DNA of 64,000 bases from Siphonodentalium dalli (GCA_032622095.1 CP136063.1:118566723-118630722); one strand, 5' to 3'; counted from the stretch's first letter, positions 11,890-24,310 are shown. Made by a program: numbers and translations. The notes: generated by a model from the letters alone, not told the origin.

Positions 11890-12330
11890 ATATTATGGAA
11901 TTGTTCGGGTGCGTGAAACTGATACGTTAGTACTCAGGTGCTATGCCAACTGTGGGAATGTACCATTCTACTAACATCGCCGAAAATCTCAAAGAAAGCC
12001 ACCATACCACTCCATAGATATCATTGTCTGAACTACACATAATTGTAAATATTTACATCTCGATTCGGGATGCAACGGTCAGAGATAAACTAACGCAAAT
12101 GATTTCGCCATCGAGAGTCATTGCATTTAACTAATATATAAGAATGACGATGTGTGTGCTGTAGATTTTGGTTAATATTCGTAAAAATGACTACGTTGAA
12201 CAGGATTATTCTCCATTTCTATTAGATCACCCTACTGGAGTGTTTCACATCACTTTAATATATTTGTACTTATTTGCAATAGTTGCAATTTGTCCGATCC
12301 TCAGTTTGAACATTGTTATGCCTACATGTT
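11890..12330. repeat. Dispersed repeat P, copy 2 (inverted relative to 890-1345)
   Basis: Inverted counterpart of 890-1345; see that entry for shared blocks. It occupies much of the 1 kb intron between exons D and E. A frame encoding a hydrophobic peptide (12168-12419) overlaps it but is not kept in the other copy. Confidence 0.65.
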
Positions 12331-12382
12331 TATATTTTTCATGTTTTTTATTTGGTTTAATTAAAAATAGAATATTGTCTAA

Positions 12383-12636
12383 CCTTTTCATGATGGGAGC
12401 TGCACTGGTGCACTATTAATGATCCTGGGTGAGTACATTCTCTTATATATGCGAATCTCCCATAGGGAACCTCGTATATATAAGAAAATGCACTGACTTA
12501 CAAGGTGAAGGTAAATATTGTTTGGCCACTGCATTTTCTTATATATGCGAGGCTCCCTATGGGAGACTCACATATATATGAGAATGCATTGGCACAGGGT
12601 TATCTCAAAAATTCAGAAGCTCCAGTCACGGAAGGG
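12383..12636. mobile_element. piggyBac-like MITE V2
   Basis: The left end CCTTTTCATGATGGGAGCT and right end complement of CCCTTCCGTGACTGGAGCT are flanked by CTAA (decayed) and TTAA. The interior again holds two palindromes based on ATTCTCTTATATATGCGA and its complement, as in V1. It ends 77 bp before exon E. Confidence 0.7.
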
Positions 12637-12713
12637 TTAAACTAAGTATATTGCCAAATTAATAACCAATCAATCAATCTGGATAGACACTTGAAGAGTT
12701 CTTTTGTTTATAG

Positions 12714-12891
12714 ATCAATCAGAGATGACTTTGAGACAGTCACCGGACGGGGCACAGTTCCCAAAGATCCACATCCACAGTGGCGCCAGATTTCTTGGAG
12801 TCCAGACAATACTATGGTCGCTTGTTCCAGAAGCAATGGAACGGTGGACGTGTTTGATATCGTTGGAACCCTTCTGTTTACTATTTCTGGG
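12714..12891 (+). CDS. NBAS: NBAS exon E (WD-like propeller blade)
   Basis: A 178 bp exon, acceptor TTATAG, donor GGG|GTATGG. It encodes a WD40-like blade: RDDFETVTGRG, VPKDPHPQWRQISWSPDN, and SNGTVDVFDIVGTLLF. The V-P-K-D-P-x-P-Q-W block followed by a W-S-x-D strand and G-T-V-x-V-F-D is characteristic of the NBAS N-terminal domain. The donor at 12892 is chosen over a second GT at 12898 because only the former leaves phase 0, as exon F requires. Confidence 0.95.
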
Positions 12892-13383
12892 GTATGGTAA
12901 AATGATATCTTAGAACTGAAAATATTCACTGATCTTTCAAGTTTCTTTTGGGGTTGCATTCTCAATTATATATATCCTTTATATGAAGCGGTTTACTATT
13001 ATATGCGGTTATATAGAGTGGTTTCACTATTATATGAAGTGGTTGACACCATATACTCGTAACCTCTTCACCGATGAATGCCGGTCATGACGACGTGTTC
13101 TGGAGCCTTGATGTTGTGGCCATTTTTCAGTGGAAAAATATAAAGGAAATATAATAAAACCTGTGAAACCGACTGTTCAATGGCTATTATCCAGAATCCT
13201 GGAACACCATACACTTTTTAAAATGTTGAAATATACTGGTTCCGATGCAGTAATTCCTGAGTCCTACCCCGGTAGTTACATGTATGTATAATAGGGGACT
13301 GCTAGTGTTCTGATGTAAGCCATACTCAGTACAGACATATCACATAGCGTGTAGCGGCCAAGCTGTATATAACACAACATATA

Positions 13384-13596
13384 CAGTAATGCTCTAAATA
13401 ATGGACTCCTTAACCACAGAAGAATTATGGGTAACTTTTCAGGATTTTGTCAGAAATATGGCCTGTTGCCATTCATCGGAAAGCTCTCAGTGGGAGCTTT
13501 CGGATGAATGGCAACAAGCGATATTTCCGACTAAATCCTGAAAAGTTACCCATAATTCTGCTGTGGTTAAGGAGTCGATTATCTAGAGCAATACTG
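13384..13596. mobile_element. Foldback MITE T1
   Basis: A 213 bp element flanked by TA whose two halves are near-perfect inverted copies, from CAGTAATGCTCTAAATAAT inward to a centre at about 13490 (GAAAGCTCTCAGTGGGAGC). It can form a hairpin or cruciform of about 100 bp. CAGT ends and TA duplication fit the Tc1/mariner group. The enlarged relative T2 is at 34122-38261. Confidence 0.8.
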
Positions 13597-13835
13597 TAAT
13601 GTAGCAGCCAAGATGTTAATTCCTTAATTTTGTGGATTTCTGCACAGGTTTCTCCCTCATAACCCTTGTTGGTTATCTTTCAGTAATTATTATCACTGAA
13701 CTCTGTCTTGAATTGAATCCCATCTTGTTCACTTTCTGAGATCATGGCAAAAACATGATTATGACCGTCAGTTAATCACGTCATATAAATAAAAATGAAT
13801 TCACATAATTGATGGTAATTCAGACGTTTGGCTTA

Positions 13836-16748
13836 GGGAGCATGTCAAAACCTCTTTCGCATATGCGAAAAAAGTGCGAAAAATGTGGCGTCAGTTTTTT
13901 CGTCATTATCGCACGCCGTAACGTTCTACGTTTTCGTCAATTTTCGTCATTTTCGCTGTCTTGGTTCGATGTTTTCGCAATTATCGCAGTTTTGTTTCGC
14001 AGTTTTGCTCAAATGTTCGCTGTTCTGTTTCGACATATTTTCGCAGTGTTTGTTTTCGTCAAGATCGCAGCATTATATCCATCAATATTGCTGTTGTGTC
14101 GATATGATTGGCAGGACAGTTTGTGTTCAATAAATACTCCATAGTCGCAGTTTTATACTGATGTGTCGCGAACGGGAAGATGTCGGTGTCCATGCTGAAA
14201 TTTCTCAGATCGGAGTTTTTATCATAAGAACTCCATTGATTTAATCGGAGTATTCTCCGATATGAAAACAATTCCGATTTGATCGGAGTTTATATATGTA
14301 GGCATATTAGTAAATTTCTCCGATCTACTGAAATCTCCGATTTGGTTAATATCGGACAATTCAAACTTCGTTTAATAATGAACTATTATTAATAGAAGAT
14401 TAAAGTCCCAAATAAATTATTCCCAGACCCAATTTATATAATAGGATAGGCCTACACAATCATTTCCTACGTTTTGATGTCACACGGTGACCCCAAATCC
14501 GTGGGTTTACAGCAGTGATATTGCATCACTGGTTTACAGTAAATATTACAGTACAGGTTGAAGTCCCCCTAAATCTCGAGCAATAATTGCTACACCGTCG
14601 CACCGTAAACAATGCAAACAATAAACAATGCAAATTTTTATTTCGAAAATCGTTTTTGTGTGTGATTATGTAACTTGTCTTCACTTTGGGTAAACCATCA
14701 CCATTTAATTGTGCGAACTATTATGAATAAAAGAATACAGCCAAGGACGACAATAAATTATTCCACAACCCCGATTTATAGTATACTTTCCGTATGCCAC
14801 GTAGAGTTAATTTCCACAGTTTCAGTCTGTCTTTCTAGACCAGACACATATTTTAATGTGCAACATGTTAAACACATATTTTAATGTTTACGGCATTGTC
14901 GCATTCTCGTTTTAGTCTATGGCATTCTGAAAGTACCATAAACCCGGTGGTGGTTTTGTTGTAAGCAATGCTTCCATTTTCGCAATTTAAGTATGAAATC
15001 ATTGTTAGATAGATATCGGAGCGCAGCGTTATCATGATTAATTAGTCGGCGACTTTTATTTCAAATCGACACATTTTATTCAATATATATCAGCGATCAG
15101 ATGCGACAAAGTTAAGTTAATACAAAACATATAGAATAGTTTGGAATTTCCACGTGTTGTGCTATTTTTAGCACTGTAATTTCCCAGGCCAACCCTAGTT
15201 TCGTCTTTGGGTTTAAAATTTCTGTGTGATTTCATCTTTTTTCTGTTAGATGTGTGATGCCTGGGGTTGTGAAAACCCTACCCTCTTCGTACTGTCGACC
15301 TGTGTAAACTGCTGGTCTAATATTTTCCCAACTGCGTATATGTATGTCCGCTAACGATAGATCTATTCGATTTAATCACTGTTTCTAGCCATGATCGAAC
15401 TGATATTATGACATCAAATCGCTTCATTTTGGAATTTCATATATCAGATGTGTTGGTTTTGTCCAACGAGTTAAACCATTGTTCACTAATTGAGAAGACA
15501 TGACGACAACAACAACAAAACTGTCACACAGTCCACGCATAGTTGTGAGGACCGGTATACGTTATTATATGTCAGTAGGCCTATATGTTTGTATAGCCTG
15601 TTGCTAAATGTCACCGCTTCACACATTTGGAATGGGTTGACTATTGTTTAATTAGGACTCGCGCAAACTCATATCTATCAAAACAGTCGAACTGTCAAGT
15701 CATTGTACTTGTGTGTTAACCGCATAGAGTTGTTTGTATGGCCTTTGGCTGAACTTTATTTTCCTTCACACAATTCAGCCAATCAAAATTTCCCAGGCCA
15801 ACCCTAGTTTCGTCTTTGGGTTTAAAATTTCTGTGTGATTTCATCTTTTTTCTGTTAGATGTGTGATGCCTGGGGTTGTGAAAACCCTACCCTCTTCGTA
15901 CTGTCGACCTGTGTAAACTGCTTGTCTAATATTTTCCCAACTGCGTATATGTATGTCCGCTAACGATAGATCTATTCGATTTAATCACTGTTTCTAGCCA
16001 TGATCGAACTGATATTATGACATCAAATCGCTTCATTTTGGAATTTCATATATCAGATGTGTTGGTTTTGTCCAACGAGTTAAACCATTGTTCACTAATT
16101 GAGAAGACATGACGACAACAACAACAAAACTGTCACACAGTCCACGCATAGTTGTGAGGACCGGTATACGTTATTATATGTCAGTAGGCCTATGTGTTTG
16201 TATAGCCTGTTGCTAAATGTCACCGCTTCACACATTTGGAATGGGTTGACTATTGTTTAATTAGGACTCGCGCGAACTCATATCTATCAAAACAGTCGAA
16301 CTGTCAAGTCATTGTACTTGTGTGTTAACCGCATAGAGTTGTTTGTATGGCCTTTGGCTGAACTTTATTTTCCTTCACACAATTCAGCCAATCAAAATCC
16401 AGCTGGCATCTGCGGATTACGCAGAAGGCAAAAATAAATGCGCGAATTTACAAAGTGCGACAACATCATATTGATGTTTTAACTTTTCCGTCAACTTTTC
16501 GTCATTTGCGAATATCGATCAATGTTTCGAAGTCGCGAATTTCGCGTTGTCGAAAGTTTCGACATTTTACGGAAATTTTGGTCTGTTGTGGTTTCGACGT
16601 TATCGCACTTATATGGCCAGTCGCTTTCGACGTTATCACATTATTTTTTGTCATTTCCGACATTTCGTTTTTGGACATTTACGTCAAAACGTTTTCGACA
16701 TTATCGACAATATTTTCGCATATGCGAAAGAGGTTTTGACATGCTCCC
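13836..16748. mobile_element. Harbinger-like non-autonomous element H1
   Basis: A 2.9 kb element with termini GGGAGCATGTCAAAACCTCT and its complement, continuing with TTCGCATATGCGAA at both ends, and TTA duplicated at each side (13833-13835, 16749-16751). Three-base TWA duplications and GGG ends fit PIF/Harbinger. Both subterminal regions (about 13870-14060 and 16440-16730) are filled with TTTCGNCAT/ATCGCA-type short motifs. An interior block (14200-14350) holds many ATCGGAG/CTCCGAT motifs. There is no transposase frame. It contains the tandem duplication at 15178-16395. Confidence 0.7.
15178..16395. repeat. 609 bp tandem duplication inside H1
   Basis: Two head-to-tail copies (15178-15786 and 15787-16395) start with AATTTCCCAGGCC and end with CAGCCAATCAAAA. 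I see only a handful of differences (for example GCTGGTC versus GCTTGTC, and CGCAAACTC versus CGCGAACTC), so the duplication is recent relative to the age of surrounding repeats, or an assembly artefact. Confidence 0.9.
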
Positions 16749-16860
16749 TTACATCACCAATCAGCCCCTATATGTATATTCTCAGATTGAGCTTGAATAT
16801 TTATATGTTTGTTTCCTATTTCATCAGACATAACGGTAATAAGGTATATTGTGTTTGCAG

Positions 16861-16943
16861 GAATCACAAGAGGGATTAGTTGTAGATCTGAGCAAAGCTG
16901 TGGCGAGTTTAATCTTTCTAGACTTCAAGCCAACTACTGAATG
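16861..16943 (+). CDS. NBAS: NBAS exon F
   Basis: An 83 bp exon (TTGCAG acceptor, ATG|GTAAAT donor) encoding ESQEGLVVDLSKAVASLIFL and then DFKPTTEW. The S-L-I-F-L-[DE]-[FY]-K segment followed by a tryptophan split over the next junction matches the NBAS propeller. It enters in phase 0 and leaves in phase 2 (TG, completed to TGG by exon G). The acceptor lies 112 bp downstream of the end of the Harbinger-like element H1, and the following intron of 16.8 kb is almost filled by the foldback element Y. Confidence 0.9.
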
Positions 16944-18095
16944 GTAAATATGTCTATACTATGTCATATTTGAGAAACCATTGAGATTCCTAAGTATATT
17001 ACATATATTGGAATATTTTTCCATATGCAATTGAGAGAAACTCTATTCAACTGATTCCGGGGTTACAGGAAGACAGCCAATCTTGGATGCGTCACTCCCA
17101 CATTTGAATTGTTTTGTATCCATAAGTATAATGTCTATTTAATTTGTAAATAAAACATCATGTAACATAAAACATAATGTAAGATTTGAATGGTCGTTAA
17201 TGACAGGTGGTCGCCGACGACAGGTTTGTTCCAATTTCAACTGAACTGACATCTATCATCAGTGTTAGATGTCTGAGCAAGTGAATTATTTTTATACACA
17301 AACTGGTTGAAAATGAATGTGATTATATGTTTAATCTTTTTTTAATAAAGTATACTTTAAATTAATATTAGTTTTAAAAAAAGAATAAAAAGAAGAGATT
17401 TATACAGGTAAATGCATTTTAAATAATGCAGTAAAACAGCCGATCAGAAAACACATCGGGCACGTGAGACAGAAGGAAGAACAAGACAGATTGCCAGGTG
17501 CAAATCAACTCACAACATGATAACTTGATAAAAAGGGAATAAACGTACATCAGTCGTCACTGCATGTCTTTGTTTCATTCCCTGTCTCACATATTATATT
17601 ATTTTGGATGTATTGGTATCTTCGAATAAAACTGCAAACAGCTGCAGAAAATTCATAAACAGTGGGTGTCCTTGACCTGATCTGTAATGATTCTGGAGTC
17701 GTGCATGATTGACCTCCATTTCGTGACTACGGAATATCTCTTTGATGTTTCGACATAGTTCATTGCGCAGTGTCTGCAAACTTCTACTGGTACTTGATGA
17801 TGTCACATGGAATGATTTAATTTAATATGAAGCATTATAAAAACTTGGAAATTGTGCATTGTCAGCGTGTTGATGGTTCTTTCAATGAGACATAGCGGGA
17901 GGACGCGAAGTCCTGTATTTATTAAACAAAGGTTCCATTATGCTGTACGCTTGGGGTGCAGACATTAAATCCCCACATTGAGTAAGTTTGACACTTTGCC
18001 CTTAGAAGCGTTTTCATGCTTCGCCACAATGAGGCAGCGACTGGATTAAAAAATGACAGGCCTATCTCTAAAACAACAGTACAGCCAAGCATAGT
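16944..18095. other. Intronic sequence, mostly unrecognised
   Basis: Between exon F and element Y there is only one suggestive block: 17190-17230 with GGTCGTTAATGACAGGTGG-type motifs, like the pogo-like fragment at 32880-33097. The rest shows no gene or repeat that I can support. Confidence 0.4.
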
Positions 18096-18233
18096 AGTCC
18101 GGTCGCCAAACCCCCGAAATTCACGGATGCGTGTTTTGGCATATAAAGTTTTTTTCTCTGCGGATTTTGTTAATTCAGGCATCCGACATCAATATTTTAT
18201 CGGCTGGCCATCTGTCAGCCTTGAGCAATTTTT

Positions 18234-20306
18234 ATGTTTACCCATACCATAGTATGGTAAACATAGTGTCGTTGCCCAGATTGACCACTCGTCGTTGGTC
18301 CGTCTGTCTGTCCGTCTGTCTGTCCGTCTGTCCGTCTGTCTGTCCGTAGACACTTTACGAGTAATGCGATAACTCAAACATTTTCTATCCGATCGAAACC
18401 AAATTTTGTATATGGGTTTCTCAGCCTAAAATACAGATCGAGTTCGAATTTGGGTTTGATTCGAGATTTTGTTACAGAGTTATGGCCCTTTTTCAACTTA
18501 GAATTAACGCATTCTGCCATAACTCAAACATTTTTTATCTGATTGGAACCAAATTTGGTATGTGAGTTTCACAGCCCACAATACAGATCGAGTCCGAATA
18601 TGTGTTTGATCCGATTAATTTTAATGGAGTTATGACCCTTTTTTCGAGAAAAAAGCTCCTTGCTAAATTTAGCGTATACAAATATTAAATTTTGTTTGAA
18701 CTTTAATAACAATAAAAAAAAAATTAAATAATAAAAAAAAATTGACACTTTCATTTATTTTAGTTTTATACGATTAATTAGGTGTGATATCCTGTTTTGA
18801 AAATATGAAGATTTTATTGCAATAGTTTCATGTAATATAATGATATCAATAAATTACCATGTGATCATCCAACATCCAGAGTATATGAGAGGATTTTTAT
18901 AGATGTTGTCATTCCAAGTGAAATCTGTTATGAAATGAGTGATGACATGATACAGAGCTCTGGTGGGTCAAGCAAGATAAACAACACTGGTGGCTGGCTG
19001 TTTGTTTATTCTAACTGTCAAATTGATTAATGGCAGCACAAGACTGGTGTTTTCCTATTCTTGAAATTTCATTACAGGGTGAGATAAGGGCCCCACCTCA
19101 CCTGTATAAGTGTATTCTAAATTCCATTAAAATTTGCTTCAAAAATAATTAACCCTTTCCAAGGTTTTCCTAGACAAATGCTATAATGTACATGGACTCT
19201 TCCTTATATCTCTTAATATCTATTGGGTATCTTTGCACACTATTCACTTCTATCAATTTTGGTATTGACTGATTAATTGATTTTTGAAAAATATATTAAC
19301 CCTTCAGACACGTGCTTTCAATTTGAATTTAAAACAACAGCTGATAGCCAATATGATTTATCTATGCAATGGGAAACAGGCAGATAAATATACATGACTA
19401 TTGTAAGTGATGACTTGTTTTGAAAATCAATATGGTAGATGTTAGTATTTCCAGGAACCTTATTTTCCCATTTGTTCACATTTTCATGGTTGATTGAATT
19501 TTAGGGGCCACAGAGCACTTAGAAGATTAACATTGAAGGTTGTGGCTTTTAGTGCCCAAGCTACTTGTAAAACATTGTAATGTGTGAAACCATTCAAATG
19601 AGGGATAACTTACTTTCTTTTATATGAACGATTTAGTGGTCATAGGGGCCAGCATCCCCATCATATTATATCTGTATAACATTATATAGATAATACTTTT
19701 GAATTGTATAAACTACATATATTTTTGAAAACCATACACCCCTGTTATGAAACACTTAATCTTATTTAATACACAGGTCAGATCTGATCTTATATCTGTC
19801 CATGTTTGATAAACAAATAAATGGGGAGAATGGGGGAAGGGGGGGGGTAATTAAAGTACCATTTAAATACGAGATGGAATCCCCTACATATATGTCGTTC
19901 TAAGCAGTCTGGCTTGTCAACAATTATAATTTCTCTTTAGAAGTGAATAATAAATTTTGAATATCTGGCATGTCAAAAGTGGCAAAGATAGCGATTTATC
20001 ACTTTTGCTTCCAATGAGTTAACTTAAAGTCCTAAACATGTCCTCCGAAATCACTAAACCATTGAATCTCACAGTGAGAGGTCCTTGTGTGAATAGGGAC
20101 AGAGTTATGAGATTTAAAACTACTCCTCCCCAACCCAAATACTTTATTCTTTCTTAAGACAAATTATTTGAGCTTTTGATTTCAAGTTGGGTACTGATAT
20201 ATGGAATAATTCCTGTGATCATATCTTTGACAAATTATCAGTTATGGCTAGTCGCTATCGCCAAGGTATGGGTTAAACATCTGCCGATTGTGATCGGCCT
20301 CTCGTT
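18234..20306. mobile_element. Element X, copy 2, inserted into arm 1 of Y
   Basis: A full-length X with the 5' hairpin, a long GTCTGTCC microsatellite and the 3' hairpin plus CTCGTT. Arm 2 of Y gives the unoccupied site (GAGCAATTTTTGTTATAGCG on the complementary strand). X2 lies between GAGCAATTTTT and a TTTATAGCG flank, so no target bases were duplicated, and insertion occurred at a T-run. This defines X termini at base level. Confidence 0.8.
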
Positions 20307-20797
20307 TTTATAGCGACCTAAAAAGTATACCCCCCCCCCAATTTTTTCCCAGACGTGAAACCAGTTACTTGGAATTTGTTGCAAATTCACATGACTAATC
20401 TGGAAAATGTATATATTTTCATTAAGCTAAGACATAATGACACTATTTCGTGCCAAAATTGAAACTCACCATCCAAGATGGCTACCAAAATGGCCACCGG
20501 AAGTTAAAATATGACATTTTTTCACAAATATCTTCTAGATCAGTTCATGCTGTTTGGAACTGGTTGAGTAATATGACTTTATTTTGTATTTTGTATATTT
20601 AACTGATCATTGGATCAATTAAATATGCAATTATTGGGGTCCTACCCGCTTGTGATCCCTCAAAAATTCGATTTTACAGAACACGGTATAAAATTTCACA
20701 AAAAATCACAACTCGGATTCTAGTCATATTTCAACAAGAAATGAACAGAAGGTTGCAATTAAGTAAGGCATACTATTACTATGAATATTCCAACTAA

Positions 20798-21061
20798 GTG
20801 AAACCAAAATTCTTACTTTGGCTCAAAATGGCTGCCAAAATGGCCGCCAAAATATGGAAAATGGTAAATATTGCCCTAGGGTGTCCTGCAATTGCTTACA
20901 AGTTGTGGTTGATGTACAAAATTGGCTATTATGCCTTCTATACATTGAATACTAACATGTCTGCTGCATCATGGTTAATTGTTACTGTTGTCATCACTGA
21001 CATCACCAAAAATATTGGACTTTTCTCACAAAAACTTGACATAAATATCGGCAAAAATTAA
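20798..21061 (+). pseudogene. Open frame in Y arm 1, kept in arm 2
   Basis: An 87-codon frame with repeated KMAAKMAAKIW at the start, then ALGCPAIAYKLWLMYKIGYY and SWLIVTVVITDITK. The reading frame is also open in arm 2 (31662-31970, minus), with only a few replacements over about 90 codons. The K-M-A-A start reflects AAAATGGC-type repeats, which occur in non-coding repeats too. No known domain was recognised. Shared openness may simply reflect the recent common origin of the arms, so coding status is unproven. Confidence 0.3.
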
Positions 21062-21579
21062 CTTTTCAGGTTTGGACAATTTTTTCTAGTAATATTGTAA
21101 CTATCTTTGAATTGAAAGGTGTGTATTGTATTGGTCTATCTTAAATGTGTCACACTACGGTGTTTATAGAACACATTGCTCAAGATAGCTTCCAAAATGG
21201 CAACCAAATTGGTAATAAGTTATTTTTTTACATATATCATTATAACATTATATATATATAATTATTCTCTGCGTTATCCGAAAATGTAGCAAATTGTGAC
21301 CCATTTGGTTATTATATGTGTTAGTTAATTAACTGACAATTAAATGTTCTATTATGGCTGTACCAGTTCCGTGTGGGTCATGACAAATTCATTTTAAATT
21401 ATGGAATTTTGCGGAGAACTTCTTTTGTGATTCTGACCATATTATTGGAAGGAAATGGGCAGAACTTTGAGACGGAACTGAGATGAACCATAATATGTGA
21501 CTCTTCTGGTCCATTATGATAAAAAAATATCAACTGGATACAGGATGGATGCCAAGATGGTAGCCAGGGAGTTACTCTA

Positions 21580-23490
21580 TGATCATAGGTGAGGTGAATA
21601 GGTATACATGGAGTTAGTGTATGTCATGAATGATGTGAATATGCATACAATGAGTGACTATATGGCTATGAGTGTGTTGTCCATAGTGAGATGTATAGGT
21701 ATACAGGGAGAGGTCATGGTCAGGTGTGTGGTGAATCGGTATGAATGGAGTTGACTGTATGGTGTACCCCGCTCGACAAAACAAGTGTCCATTGGCACCG
21801 GGTGTATTTGCCGTTCGGCCGCGGTGTCAGCGTTTGTAACTGCGGTTGAGCACTGCGGCCGAAAGCAAGTACACTGAAGCCGAACGGCAAGTACACCATG
21901 GCCGAAAGGCAACTACAACGCGGCCGAATGGCATGTGCACCGTGGTTAGATTTCTGATTTGTATCATCTTTTTTCAGTTTAATGAACGTACACCGCAGCA
22001 ACTACACCATGGTCGAAAGGCAAGTACACTGCGGCCCAACTGTAGTTAGCCGGTGGAGCCGCAGTGTTGTTGCATTTCGGCCGCGGTGGCAACGCTAACC
22101 GCACCGTGGTTAAGTGGACACTTGTTTGTGTGTATACTGTACGGGTGCACCCGGTGTGCCTGTATGGACATTGATGTGGTGTATGGATATAGCTACATGG
22201 TCATGGGTGGAATGTACATGTGTTTCTGTATGATCACGGATGGGGTGTGTGGATAAATAGTGAGTGATTTTATGGCTACGGGTAATGTGTATGGTATACA
22301 TATTTACCTCATCATTGGCCATGTCACTCACTGTATCCCTATTTGTCACACCATAGCCGAATAGCCACTCAATATATACTAATACACCCCAGCCATGTCA
22401 GTATAGTCACTCCATATGTGCATATGCACATCATCCATGGCCATATAGCCACTCGCTATATACACATACACCTCGCACATGACCATATAGCAACATCATT
22501 GTATATCCGCATAACCTACACATAACCATACCGCCACGAGTCGCCAAGCAGGAACACCAGGTATACTCACACATCTGACACATGACCATTTAGTCACTCC
22601 CGGCATAGATATTCGTTACATTGATGTCACTCCTTGTATGTCTACATGTATTCATTTCACCATTGACCATACAGTCACTACCTGTATACATATTCCACAC
22701 ACAGTCATATACATGTAACCACTCGATATATACATATGAAGCCCACCCTAGACTATAGAGTCACTCCAGGTATACATATGCACCTCACCACTGGTCATTC
22801 AGTCCTTCCAGATATACAAAAAACCCGCACACACGACCACTCATACCATCCATACTTGCATATATACATCACACATGACAGTTCAGCAACGTACTGTATA
22901 ATCATACACACCATCCATGATCATACAGCTAATCCCTACACACATACCAATGATAATGCATCCACGAGATATAAACATATACATCCCATCCGTTACCACA
23001 AGGACACTCCCACACGATAATGTCCACCAGCTTACTCCACTTATACATATACACTTCAATCATGACAGTACAGTCATTCCACGTATACCACACACATTGC
23101 CCGTAACCATAAACTCACTCAAGATTTATCCGCACACCCCATCCATGATCATACAGAAAACACATGTACATCCCACCCATGACCTTACAGTCACTCCATA
23201 TATACATAATCAATACATAGATGGCCATGTAGCTATAACCATACACCACATCAATGTCCATACAGGCACACCGGGTGCACCAGTACAAGATACACACAAC
23301 CATACACCATACAGTCACTCCATTCATACCGATTCACCCCACACCTGACCATGACATCTCCCTGTATACCTATACTTCTCACTATGGACAACACACTCAT
23401 AACCATATAGTCACTCATTGTATGCATATTCACATCATCCAAGACATACACTAACTCCATGCATACCTATTCACCTCAAATATTCATAGA
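21580..23490. repeat. Degenerate ~44 bp minisatellite at the centre of Y, reversing orientation
   Basis: Units resemble CCATACAGTCACTCC followed by TATACATATACACC. They read in one orientation (GGAGTGACTNTATGG form) from 21580 to about 22300 and in the other from about 22325 to 23490. The array is interrupted by Z1. Many short frames rich in H, T, I and Y here are by-products of the repeat. Confidence 0.7.
21767..22128. mobile_element. TA-flanked MITE Z, copy 1 (in Y arm 1)
   Basis: The left end CCCCGCTCGACAAAACAAGT follows a TA. Tandem units of about 22 bp based on TTGCCGTTCGGCCGCGGTG are first in one and then the other orientation. The right end GTGGACACTTGTTT is truncated relative to Z4. 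Arm 2 lacks it at the same place, confirming insertion. Confidence 0.7.
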
Positions 23491-23539
23491 GTAAGGGAGC
23501 GTCTCAAAAGTCTTTGCGGAATCCGCAAATGATTGGGGA

Positions 23540-24310
23540 CTGGACTCCTCGTCGGAAGTAAATTTCGCCGGAATGGACATTTCGCCGAAAGTCATTTTCG
23601 ACGGAGTGACAGTTCGCCGGAATATTATAATCCCGTAATTAGTCATTAGTGAAGACTAATTGACACAGGTATTATAATCCTGCGAACTGCTAATTAGTCA
23701 TTAGTGAAGTCTGTTTGACATAGGTACTATGAAAACAAACTTCGGGCTTCCTTCCTGGCACGTGTGATTATTACCATCATTTGTGTTTTACCGACAATAC
23801 TGTTACCTGAGGTGTGTTCATATTACATATTACAATTCACCCGAAGCCATCGGTGATCCAAAAAGTAAGTATAGCCTATAGGCCTTTGTTGTTTTAGCGG
23901 TGGTGATCCGTATAGTAACTAGGTTGTTTTAGCGACTTTCATATGGTATATATATCACTGGCTTTACAACATTTACCATATCCACCCAAGATGGATAGAA
24001 CTACAAATGTTGAGTTGTGTAGGCTATTGCTTGTCATAAAACTGTGTATGCGCACAATAATGCAATAACTTGCGATAAATGTCAGAAATTTTCAATTGTC
24101 CCACAATACACCCACATATAAGTAAATTTATTTCGGCGATTTTTTTGAACAGTCGTCTATTCCGGCGAAAAGTCGTATATCTCGGCGAAATGTCTTAAAT
24201 TACGGCGAATAGTCCCGACCTTCGGTGAAGTTGTCGTCAGTTTCCGGCGAACTGTCCCAAATCTCGGCGAAGTGTCTGGAAAATTGTTGCGGCGAAATAT
24301 ACTTCCGCAA
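23540..24310. repeat. CGGCGAA/TTCGCCG motif clusters at the H2 left end
   Basis: About five TTCGCCG-type motifs lie between 23560 and 23625, and about nine in the opposite orientation (TCGGCGAA) between 24130 and 24300, spaced roughly 16-24 bp. Between them is a short duplication around TAATTAGTCATTAGTGAAG. The second cluster ends near AATCTTGAGAC, a partial complement of the H2 terminus, so this may once have been a smaller element. Confidence 0.6.

Noticed and set aside
12704-12965. Alternative plus- and minus-strand frames over exon E
   Set aside because: Shadows of the NBAS coding exon.
13809-14144. Open frame of 111 codons at the H1 left end
   Set aside because: Phenylalanine- and cysteine-rich translation of TTTTCG motifs; overlapping frames are equally open.
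22343-23348. Histidine- and threonine-rich open frames as a secreted or repeat protein
   Set aside because: They are open in several frames on both strands because of the ~44 bp array, and have no splice or start context.
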